12,916 nucleotides of DNA from AVCC01 sp041736255 (lineage in GTDB: Bacteria; Pseudomonadota; Gammaproteobacteria; Burkholderiales; Burkholderiaceae_D). Of this stretch, positions 1 to 5,366 are shown piece by piece (positions within the stretch are counted from its first letter, which is position 1; every line of letters begins with the position of its first letter). Made by a program: the position numbers and the translations under genes. The notes beneath the pieces are model-generated. The model was given only the letters and a program-made list of their open reading frames with translations, was not told where the DNA came from and did not search any database. The stretch is taken from positions 1 through 12,916 of the forward strand of contig JBGSTZ010000085.1 of assembly GCA_041736255.1 (NCBI GenBank), in the 5' to 3' direction.

Positions 1-91
1 CATCAACCATCGCAGACAACCCTGTCGCTGTCGCCCGTCCAAATGTACTTATCAAATAATCCGTGTACAACTCAAGTTCAGCTTTTTTCAT
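1..91 (-). CDS. Transposase, N-terminal fragment (cut by the window edge)
   Basis: Reading the minus strand from an ATG at 91 gives an open frame of 30 codons to the window edge. It begins MKKAELELYTDYL and continues with STFGRATATGLSAM. From memory this matches the start of a widespread DDE transposase family (IS4/IS701-like) whose members open with a KxELELYTDYL...ATATGLS pattern. The family would cut and paste or copy its own insertion sequence, but the catalytic DDE residues lie outside the window. No clear Shine-Dalgarno precedes the ATG; a TATAAA box lies about 20 bases upstream. The gene points away from the rest of the window, so the IS end should lie between about 92 and 213. The family assignment rests on about 30 residues and was not searched. 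Confidence 0.62.
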   Translation of the reverse strand, partial: MKKAELELYTDYLISTFGRATATGLSAMVD

Positions 92-213
92 TTCAACAGA
101 TTAACAATTTATACTGAGGCCTGCGTAACATCAGTTATTTATATAGACCGATCAAAAACTGATAAAGAATTTTACTTGCAATTAATTACTTAGAGCAAGC
201 GTGTGCCATACCC
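92..213. other. AT-rich spacer probably holding the end of the insertion sequence
   Basis: This 122-base stretch between the transposase start and the DUF2062 stop has no gene. It is much more AT-rich than the coding DNA on its right. It contains a 7-base inverted repeat (ATCAGTT at 130-136, AACTGAT at 157-163) and a 5-base one (CTTGC at 175-179, GCAAG at 195-199). One of these may belong to an IS terminal repeat. Because the other end of the element is outside the window, neither the boundary nor a target-site duplication can be fixed. Confidence 0.35.
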
Positions 214-759
214 TCAGGGGCGCCGCCTGTTGCGCCGCTTGGCTAACGTCCGCAAGCGCCAGACCACGGTGATCAGTCCGTAGGTCAGCAGTCCCATCAG
301 CGTGGACGTGATAGCAAGTCCCACCAACAGCGGTTTGCCCAGTGCAGTAATGCGATGCCACATGCCGACATCCTTGGCGTGGTCGCCATCGCTTTCAGTG
401 ATGACATCGCTAGCCGTGGTGTCCGCCGGTACGGCATCACCAGTCACCCATGCGCCGAGTCGGTAAGCGCCGTAGTAAATCGGGCCGAAAGTGATCGGGT
501 TGGTGACGAGAGTGCTGGCGATGGCGGCCGGGACGTTAGCGCGCAGTATCACGGCGGCAGCTACCGAAAGGGGAATCTGTGCAATGGGAAGCAGCAGGCC
601 GAAGAACATGCCTAATGCCACACCCAATGCAACCCCGCGCCGCGACCAGTGCCAGAGCTTTGGCTGGTGCAGCCAAGGGCTGAGCCATGCGAGCCAGCGG
701 TTACCCTGAATCTGTTCCCGACTCGGTAAATGACGCCGCACACGCTCTTTAAAACTCAT
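214..759 (-). CDS. DUF2062 domain membrane protein
   Basis: The 181-residue product has a basic N-terminus and then a hydrophobic core. Residues about 43-75 (RRGVALGVALGMFFGLLLP...) and the segment ending in TNPITFGPIYYGAYRLG form the glycine-rich DUF2062 signature, which has no assigned biochemical role. A second hydrophobic segment lies near 143-167 (LLVGLAITSTLMGLLTYGL), followed by a highly basic tail (KRRNRRR). It is therefore probably an inner-membrane protein with two or three membrane segments. The ATG at 759 is supported by an AAAGGA Shine-Dalgarno at 765-770; an ATG just upstream runs into a stop. It stands alone on its strand, divergent from the methyltransferase unit and upstream of the transposase. 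The family call is firm and the function unknown. Confidence 0.85.
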   Translation of the reverse strand: MSFKERVRRHLPSREQIQGNRWLAWLSPWLHQPKLWHWSRRGVALGVALGMFFGLLLPIAQIPLSVAAAVILRANVPAAIASTLVTNPITFGPIYYGAYRLGAWVTGDAVPADTTASDVITESDGDHAKDVGMWHRITALGKPLLVGLAITSTLMGLLTYGLITVVWRLRTLAKRRNRRRP

Positions 760-938
760 TCATGTCCTTTGTTTCTGTATATTTAAACGTTTTCATGCAC
801 TTGCTACAGGCAACCTGCAACACTGTTTGTCAACGACGCCACGTTGTGGAATACATTTTAATCCTGCTTTAACCCTATGCGCGTCGCGTAGATTTTCGAT
901 TCGAGCATAAATAAGTTGCAACTATAAAGAGTTTAACC

Positions 939-1073
939 ATGGAACGCATCATTACTGTCAACTACCAAGCCACAGTTTTATCCGCAGCAAGGGCAACCTG
1001 TCCGCTGGCATCCAATCCGTTGCTGCAGCATCTCATATTGACAGTCAATGCCAGCGCACAAGAGCGATGCTGA
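939..1073 (+). CDS. Possible 44-residue leader ORF ahead of the methyltransferase
   Basis: An ATG at 939 opens a 44-codon frame (MERIITVNYQ...NASAQERC) ending in TGA at 1071-1073. The last base of that stop is the A of an ATG for the downstream methyltransferase (TGATG), the arrangement of translationally coupled genes. An AAAGAG Shine-Dalgarno-like stretch lies at about 926-931, eight bases before the ATG. I do not recognise the peptide: it has no membrane segment or clear motif, and two cysteines. It could be a real small protein, a leader that sets translation of the next gene, or chance. The geometry favours one of the first two, but no coding statistics were run. Confidence 0.35.
   Translation: MERIITVNYQATVLSAARATCPLASNPLLQHLILTVNASAQERC
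1060..1064 (+). promoter_or_regulatory. Ribosome binding site deciding the methyltransferase start
   Basis: AAGAG at 1060-1064 lies 8 bases before the ATG at 1073 but only 2 bases before the ATG at 1067. This spacing favours 1073, which also overlaps the stop of the small upstream ORF. The two candidate starts differ by two codons in the same frame. Confidence 0.4.
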
Positions 1074-1723
1074 TGCGCTGCCCGGTTTGTGAAGGCAGCG
1101 CGTGCCGCTACTTCATGTGCGTCGAAGAGCGCACGTATTTGCGCTGTGACGCGTGTCTGGCGACGTTTATTCAGCCGTCGCAGTTGCCGTCCAGCGCCGC
1201 CGAACTGGAACGATACCGGCAGCATTGCAATTCTCCGGACGACACTGGCTACCGTCAGTTCCTCGACCAACTGGTCACGCCTTTGTTGCAGCGCCTGCCA
1301 CCGGCGCAGCAGGGCTTGGATTATGGCTGCGGACCAGGGCCGGTGCTGGCCGCTATGTTGCGCGAAGCAGGACACTCGGTTGCATTGTTCGATCCGTTCT
1401 TTGCACCGGACCAGGACGTGCTGGCGCATGCTTACGATTTCATCACATGCACCGAGGTGGTCGAGCATTTTCATTGGCCGGCAGATGAGTTCAGAAAATT
1501 CGATGCCTTGCTCAAGCCCGGTGGTTGGCTGGCACTGATGACCACTTTCCAGACGGACGATGCGGGTTTCGCTCAATGGTATTACCGGCGCGATTTCACC
1601 CACGTGGTGTTTTACCGCGAAGCCACGTTGCGTTATCTGGCACGGCATTACGGCTGGCACTGTGAATTTCCCTGTGCCAATGTGGCTTTGCTACAAAAAA
1701 ACGCGGGTAAGCCACGTGGGTAA
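1073..1723 (+). CDS. Class I SAM-dependent methyltransferase with N-terminal zinc ribbon
   Basis: The product is about 216 residues, or 218 if the ATG at 1067 is used. Numbering from 1067, four cysteines form two knuckles, C5-P-V-C8 and C27-D-A-C30, which look like a zinc ribbon. Motif I of the Rossmann methyltransferase fold is LDYGCGPG at about 84-91, followed by an acidic strand end (ALFDP) that would hold the SAM ribose. The segment CTEVVEHFHWP and the strand LKPGGWLALMT match later motifs of the Methyltransf_23/11 type. The substrate cannot be read from the sequence; cysteine-ribbon methyltransferases of this layout act on varied small molecules or RNA. The long minus-strand frame opposite this gene is a shadow. 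Short tandem repeats cover its stop codon. Confidence 0.8.
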   Translation: MRCPVCEGSACRYFMCVEERTYLRCDACLATFIQPSQLPSSAAELERYRQHCNSPDDTGYRQFLDQLVTPLLQRLPPAQQGLDYGCGPGPVLAAMLREAGHSVALFDPFFAPDQDVLAHAYDFITCTEVVEHFHWPADEFRKFDALLKPGGWLALMTTFQTDDAGFAQWYYRRDFTHVVFYREATLRYLARHYGWHCEFPCANVALLQKNAGKPRG

Positions 1724-1744
1724 GCCTTAATCCACCTTAATCCG
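1705..1744 (+). repeat. Short tandem duplications across the methyltransferase stop
   Basis: GGGTAAGCC occurs at 1705-1713 and again at 1718-1726, a 13-base period; the second copy supplies the stop codon TAA. Immediately after, CCTTAATCCA at 1725-1734 is followed by CCTTAATCCG at 1735-1744. The last codons (GKPRG) therefore come from a duplicated segment, as expected from replication slippage. Confidence 0.7.
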
Positions 1745-1810
1745 CGCTACGCACCAGGCGCGTCTTGTCTGCAATGCAGAATCTTGACTAAAATTTCGTG
1801 TTTTATGGCA

Positions 1811-1854
1811 TACCGTATTATGTATTATTTTTATCGCAATAATTATATGCGGTA
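1811..1854. repeat. Large imperfect AT-rich dyad between convergent genes
   Basis: TACCG at 1811-1815 pairs with CGGTA at 1850-1854. Inside, ATTATT at 1824-1829 pairs with AATAAT at 1838-1843 around an 8-base loop. The connecting arms are also AT-rich and nearly complementary. A second dyad, AATATA (1872-1877) with TATATT (1885-1890), follows. Both lie between the convergent methyltransferase and gph genes, where terminators are expected, but neither has the GC-rich stem and clean T-run of an intrinsic terminator. A transcript-end, protein-binding or remnant mobile sequence are all possible. Confidence 0.45.
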
Positions 1855-1923
1855 AGTAGGCGTTTTTATAGAATATAGTGGGAGTATATTATTTACGTGA
1901 ATCTGAACATATTAAATAGCCAA

Positions 1924-2604
1924 TCAAGGACAACATCTGTTGTGGATGCATTCCAATAACTGTAACGGGGTATTTATGATCAGATCGGCACCCCAGGAGC
2001 GTGGTGCGAGCTCGCCACAATAGCCCCACGCTGCAGCGACGGTATGCATGCCGGCGGCTTGCCCGGCCTGAATGTCACGAATGTCGTCACCAACGTACCA
2101 ACAATCCTTTGGCGATATGCCAAGACGTCTGGCAGCTTCGAAAAGCGGCTCGGGATGCGGTTTGGATTGTGGCGTCGTATCGCCGGACACCACGCAACCG
2201 GCCTCGTGCAGGCCAATCCGGCGCACTAAAGGATCTGTGAAGCGCGCTACCTTGTTGGTGACGATTCCCCACGCCAGGTCGTGCTCGCTTAATCCTTTGA
2301 GCAGGTTGCTTACGCCATCAAATAGCCGGCTTTCCACTACCAGCGCAGCTGCGTAATTATCCAGAAAAGCGATCCGCAAATTTTCATAGCCGGCGTCTTC
2401 AGGTTGGAGCCCGAATGCCACGCCGATCAATCCTCTCGCACCTGATGATGCTGCGGGGCGCAGTGATTCGTATGGTGTCGGCATTAAGCCTTGTGCTGTA
2501 CGCAACAGATTCACAGCCGCAGCCAGATCGGGTGCAGTGTCGGCTAATGTGCCGTCAAGGTCGAATAAAATGGCGCGGGGAAGGGGGGACGTATTGATGT
2601 TCAC
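1924..2604 (-). CDS. gph: Phosphoglycolate phosphatase (HAD family)
   Basis: Gph hydrolyses 2-phosphoglycolate to glycolate in the cytosol, clearing a product of DNA 3'-end repair. The HAD nucleophile motif DLDGTLADT lies close to the N-terminus, with the family's following PDL. Motif II is VTNK, motif III the lysine in SKPHPEP, and motif IV GDDIRD, giving all catalytic residues. Length is about 226 residues from a GTG at 2604, or 233 from a TTG at 2625; neither has a good Shine-Dalgarno. I prefer GTG because it is the commoner start and still gives a full N-terminus. The gene follows ubiG on the same strand by about 60 bases, a gph-ubiG pairing common in Burkholderiales, so the two are probably co-transcribed. 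Confidence 0.9.
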   Translation of the reverse strand: MNINTSPLPRAILFDLDGTLADTAPDLAAAVNLLRTAQGLMPTPYESLRPAASSGARGLIGVAFGLQPEDAGYENLRIAFLDNYAAALVVESRLFDGVSNLLKGLSEHDLAWGIVTNKVARFTDPLVRRIGLHEAGCVVSGDTTPQSKPHPEPLFEAARRLGISPKDCWYVGDDIRDIQAGQAAGMHTVAAAWGYCGELAPRSWGADLIINTPLQLLECIHNRCCP

Positions 2605-2667
2605 GGCAAGTCTATCTATCTGCAATTCACATTTTTGATGTGGCAGTGTGCGAAAAGTGAAATTTGA

Positions 2668-3372
2668 TCAGGCGCTGTGCGTGCAGGCCATCATGTAATT
2701 AACGCTGGTATCGTGATTTAGCGAATACAGTTGGGTCACAGGATTGTATGTCAGGCCTTTCATGACATCGACCGTCATGTTCGCATTGCGAGTGTATTGC
2801 GATAACTCAGCCGGAGTAAGGAATTTCGCATATTCATGCGTGCCTTTTGGCAGCAGGCGCAACAGGTATTCAGCTCCGATAATGGCGAACAGGTAAGATT
2901 TTAGGTTGCGGTTGAGGGTCGAAAAAAATACGCGGCCCCCGGGTTTTACCAAGGTGGCGCAGGCGCGCACGATCGAAGCCGGGTCCGGCACATGCTCCAG
3001 CATTTCCATGCATGTCACTATGTCGTATTTGCCAGGTTCTCTGGCTGCCAGGTCTTCTGCTGCAATCAATTCGTAACGAACCTTTGTGCCAGATTCCAGA
3101 CTATGCAAGTCGGCAACCTTGAGAGCCTTTTCGGATAAGTCGATTCCGGTGACATCCGCACCTTTGTTTGCCATTGATTCTGACAATATACCGCCGCCAC
3201 AACCAATATCGACTATGGTTTTCCCTGCTATGGGCACACAAGCGTTAATCCATTCCAAGCGAAGCGGATTGATGGCATGCAAGGGGCGAAATTCGGAAGT
3301 AGGATCCCACCAGCGGTGCGCGAGATCACTGAATTTTTGTAGTTCGAGAGGGTCAGCATTCATAGGCGACAT
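2668..3372 (-). CDS. ubiG: Ubiquinone biosynthesis O-methyltransferase UbiG
   Basis: UbiG performs both SAM-dependent O-methylations of the ubiquinone ring. The 234-residue length fits the family. The N-terminal ELQKFSDLAHRWWDP segment, with the following PLHAINPLRL, is a UbiG hallmark. The SAM site is VDIGCGGGILSE, the ribose-binding acidic residue is in VTGIDLSE, and later motifs are CMEMLEHVPDP and LVKPGGRVFFST. Downstream, NRNLKSYLFAIIGAEYLL and LPKGTHEYAKFL match the UbiG region proposed to contact membrane lipid. Translation may start at the ATG at 3372 or at the fourth codon (ATG at 3363); no Shine-Dalgarno separates them. A weak TTGTCT box at 3432-3437 could serve its own promoter, since a terminator cuts it off from ompA. 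Confidence 0.95.
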   Translation of the reverse strand: MSPMNADPLELQKFSDLAHRWWDPTSEFRPLHAINPLRLEWINACVPIAGKTIVDIGCGGGILSESMANKGADVTGIDLSEKALKVADLHSLESGTKVRYELIAAEDLAAREPGKYDIVTCMEMLEHVPDPASIVRACATLVKPGGRVFFSTLNRNLKSYLFAIIGAEYLLRLLPKGTHEYAKFLTPAELSQYTRNANMTVDVMKGLTYNPVTQLYSLNHDTSVNYMMACTHSA

Positions 3373-3457
3373 GATAGCGGTAAATGTGGCGATGCGCAGG
3401 TCTTGTAAAATAAATCTGGAGATTTAAGGCAAGACAATGTACGGGATTGTTTGGCCC

Positions 3458-3486
3458 AAAAAAAACCCCGCGTCCGCGGGGTTTTT
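3458..3486 (-). terminator. Strong intrinsic terminator of ompA, near-bidirectional
   Basis: A perfect stem CCCCGCG (3466-3472) and CGCGGGG (3475-3481) is flanked by eight A on the left (3458-3465) and five T on the right (3482-3486). Read on the minus strand this is a GC stem followed by eight T, 24 bases after the ompA stop at 3510. Read on the plus strand it has a five-T tail. It should end ompA transcription and reduce read-through into ubiG. Confidence 0.9.
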
Positions 3487-3509
3487 GAGCAAATTTCTTG
3501 CTAAATCAA

Positions 3510-4157
3510 TTATTGCGGGGTACGTGTACCAACAACTTCGATTTCTACGCGACGGTTTTGAGCGCGACCTGCAGCATTTTTATTGCTGGCAACAGGTTGT
3601 TTCTCGCCTTTGCCTTCAGTGTAGACGCGGTTGGTTTCAACGCCTTTGGAAATCAAATAAGCTTTAACTGCTTCAGCGCGGCGAATCGACAGTTTTTGGT
3701 TGTAAGCATCAGACCCGATCGAGTCAGTGTGACCAACGGCGATGATGACTTCCAGATTCACGTCGCTCAATTTCGAGGTTAGATCATCCAACTTCGCTTT
3801 GCCGTCTGGTTTCAGTACGGATTTGTCAAAATCAAAGAATGCATCAGCAGCAAAAGTAACTTTTTCTGATGTTGGTGCAGCTGCTACCACAGGAGCTGGC
3901 GCAGGTGCTGGTTCAGCAACAGGCGCTACTGGAGCGGCAGCAACGATTTCACCGTCACAACCAGCTACTGAATCAGCAGGAGTCCAGTAGCCAGCGTGCC
4001 AGCACAAACCGAACGGGTTACGTGCAATTACACCACGACTATCTTGAACGTATGCGCTATTAGGAGTATTGGCCTGAATATCTTGTGTGCCTTGTGCAGA
4101 TGCCGAAACGGACAGGACTGCGGACGCAGCGAAGACGAGTTTAACTAATTTTTTCAT
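3510..4157 (-). CDS. ompA: OmpA-family outer membrane / peptidoglycan-binding protein
   Basis: The 215-residue product has a Sec signal peptide cut after A21 (VSASA|QGTQ). Residues 22-70 carry the betaproteobacterial motif with Cys52 and Cys67 (GLCW...GCDGE), likely a disulfide. An Ala/Pro linker spans about 71-96. The OmpA C-terminal domain covers about 98-213, with TDSIG (D145) and LSIRRAEAV (R160), the two residues that hold meso-diaminopimelate of peptidoglycan, and the final NRRVEIEV. There is no 8-strand barrel, so it is shorter than E. coli OmpA; how it sits in the outer membrane is not visible. AGAGGA at about 4164-4169 is a good Shine-Dalgarno for the ATG at 4157. A sigma70-like promoter and a terminator bracket it, suggesting an abundant monocistronic mRNA. 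The gene symbol is used in the broad family sense. Confidence 0.9.
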   Translation of the reverse strand: MKKLVKLVFAASAVLSVSASAQGTQDIQANTPNSAYVQDSRGVIARNPFGLCWHAGYWTPADSVAGCDGEIVAAAPVAPVAEPAPAPAPVVAAAPTSEKVTFAADAFFDFDKSVLKPDGKAKLDDLTSKLSDVNLEVIIAVGHTDSIGSDAYNQKLSIRRAEAVKAYLISKGVETNRVYTEGKGEKQPVASNKNAAGRAQNRRVEIEVVGTRTPQ

Positions 4158-4209
4158 ATTTTTTCCTCTCGGGTGAGATATCCGCAGATAAACTGCGCAA
4201 CAAATTTAC

Positions 4210-4238
4210 AACATATGGAATTAAATTACTACTAGCAA
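4210..4238 (-). promoter_or_regulatory. Candidate sigma70 promoter of ompA
   Basis: On the minus strand TTGCTA (4233-4238) and TATGTT (4210-4215) are separated by exactly 17 bases; each matches the consensus at 4 of 6 positions. The predicted start near 4203 would leave a 45-base leader with the AGAGGA ribosome site. This is prediction from sequence only. Confidence 0.45.
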
Positions 4239-4303
4239 CAGGTTATCACAATTATAAATTAGCCCTATGCAATAGTCCGGTTTTCATTTTGCCATACGCT
4301 TTG

Positions 4304-4333
4304 ATTGACTGCTTTATTTGTTAAATTGACTGC
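4304..4333. repeat. 9-base direct repeat, 21-base spacing, upstream of ompA
   Basis: ATTGACTGC occurs at 4304-4312 and 4325-4333. The 21-base offset is two helical turns, so both copies face the same side of the DNA. They sit about 100-130 bases upstream of the predicted ompA start and downstream of the second OmpA gene. This looks like a possible paired regulator site; the regulator is unknown. Confidence 0.4.
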
Positions 4334-4351
4334 GGGGTAATTTTGGTCATT

Positions 4352-4369
4352 CGTTGCGATTTCACAACG
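4352..4369. other. 7-bp hairpin after the second OmpA-like gene
   Basis: CGTTGCG (4352-4358) and CACAACG (4363-4369) pair around an ATTT loop, with one G-T wobble depending on the strand read. It lies about 65 bases downstream of the minus-strand stop at 4433. No T-run follows on either strand, so it is at best a weak terminator or an RNA-stabilising end. Confidence 0.3.
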
Positions 4370-4432
4370 ATAAAGTAACTGACATTAGTTTCAATAAATT
4401 TATATGGCTTGTCAAAATGTTTCACTAACTAG

Positions 4433-5116
4433 CTACTCGGCTAAATGTCCTTTAACTTCAACTGTTAATCTTCGGTTGGGCGCCAGACACTGAATAAGTT
4501 TGTTGCGAGGTAAATTATGGCTGCAGGTTTTTATCGGCTGCGTTGCGCCGGCTCCTGTAGTTTTAATGCTGAAAAGGACATTTTTGCTTTTCAGGTACGT
4601 AGCCAAGTTTTCTGCGCGTTTTTCGGATAGCAGTTGATTATATTTTTGTGATCCTAGTGAATCAGTATGGCCGGTAATCTGTATGGACTCAATTTTTGTG
4701 CAATTCGCAAGCTGCAGGAGCACTTCTTCGTCGACAAGTTTTTTAACTACTTTGGTAAGAATGGCGCTATCAAACGGAAAAGTCTGATCGTTTTCCAATG
4801 TTACCGCGAAATCGCATCGTTTAGAATCTGGTTGCGCAACAGTCGCCACAACCAATGGTGCTGGCGGCGCAATGGCAGGGGCGGTGGGATTCGAGATAAT
4901 AGGCGGAGCCAGTTCGCCGTCGCATCCTAGAACGGCATCCTTAGCAAGCCAAGTACCGGTGCGCCAGCAAAGACCATAAGCACTACGCACCACTATGTCA
5001 TCGTTGCTTTGCAGGTATGCGCTATCTGGTGTTTTGGCTTTGATGTCAGATGTTTGGGCGTATACACCAATAGCTGTTGCGCCGATCGCAAGGCCCATAG
5101 CCAGTTTTATAAACAT
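4433..5116 (-). CDS. Second OmpA-family protein, diverged tandem paralogue
   Basis: The 227-residue product has a signal peptide cut after A20 (GVYA|QTSD). Residues 21-68 align with the neighbouring OmpA (DIxAxTPxSAYxQ, then GLCW at C50 and GCDGE at C65). A Pro/Ala linker spans about 70-96. The OmpA domain holds TDSLG (D152) and LSEKRAENL (R167), so peptidoglycan binding should be kept. Unlike its neighbour it has four more cysteines: C101 and C139, and C198 and C210. The last two sit in a loop before LAPNRRLTVEV that resembles the disulfide loop of E. coli OmpA. AAGGAAG before the ATG at 5116 is a good ribosome site. Local sequence is more AT-rich than in ompA. It probably arose by old tandem duplication and may be used under other conditions. 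Confidence 0.85.
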   Translation of the reverse strand: MFIKLAMGLAIGATAIGVYAQTSDIKAKTPDSAYLQSNDDIVVRSAYGLCWRTGTWLAKDAVLGCDGELAPPIISNPTAPAIAPPAPLVVATVAQPDSKRCDFAVTLENDQTFPFDSAILTKVVKKLVDEEVLLQLANCTKIESIQITGHTDSLGSQKYNQLLSEKRAENLATYLKSKNVLFSIKTTGAGATQPIKTCSHNLPRNKLIQCLAPNRRLTVEVKGHLAE

Positions 5117-5170
5117 GCTGCTTCCTTTTTTTTGCGATTTGTAAGAATGCGCGATTGAAATATCCGGCAG

Positions 5171-5215
5171 TATTTAAACATATTTAATGCGCTGGTCAGT
5201 ATTTTCGGGAAAATA
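5171..5215. promoter_or_regulatory. Symmetric sequences in the divergent ompA-like/gyrA region
   Basis: A perfect 16-base palindrome, TATTTTC-GG-GAAAATA, lies at 5200-5215. Beside it TATTTAA is repeated directly at 5171-5177 and 5181-5187, a 10-base step. Both lie within 100 bases upstream of the second OmpA gene and about 150 bases upstream of gyrA. Placement suggests operator sites for one or both genes; no known regulator is assigned. Confidence 0.35.
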
Positions 5216-5263
5216 TCGCGTCGCTACTCCAAGTTTCTTAATGGCCATGAAGAAAGCGGCACA

Positions 5264-5272
5264 TGATAAAAT
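5264..5272 (+). promoter_or_regulatory. Candidate extended -10 promoter of gyrA
   Basis: TGATAAAAT at 5264-5272 reads as an extended -10 element (TG, one base, TAAAAT; 5 of 6 matches to TATAAT). There is no good -35 at 17 bases, which extended -10 promoters can lack. It would give a leader of roughly 87 bases before the gyrA ATG at 5367. Confidence 0.35.
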
Positions 5273-5307
5273 TATCTGTTTACAAGCTCCAACCAGTTGT
5301 TGTAACA

Positions 5308-5326
5308 ATGCCTTAACGATAGGCAT
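5308..5326 (+). other. Small hairpin in the gyrA leader
   Basis: ATGCCT (5308-5313) and AGGCAT (5321-5326) form a perfect 6-base-pair stem with a 7-base loop, 40 bases before the gyrA start. It may be a leader structure or an operator half-site pair; a stem this short can also arise by chance. Confidence 0.25.
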
Positions 5327-5366
5327 CATATGTTAATAACCCACTAAAAGAGTAGCCGAACAGCCA

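Noticed and set aside
805..833. Perfect TTGACA (828-833, minus strand) as DUF2062 promoter
   Set aside because: At 17 bases spacing the -10 would be CCTGTA, which does not fit; no better partner was found.
962..1660. 232-codon minus-strand frame opposite the methyltransferase
   Set aside because: Its product shows no recognisable motif, while the plus-strand frame has a full SAM motif and zinc knuckles.
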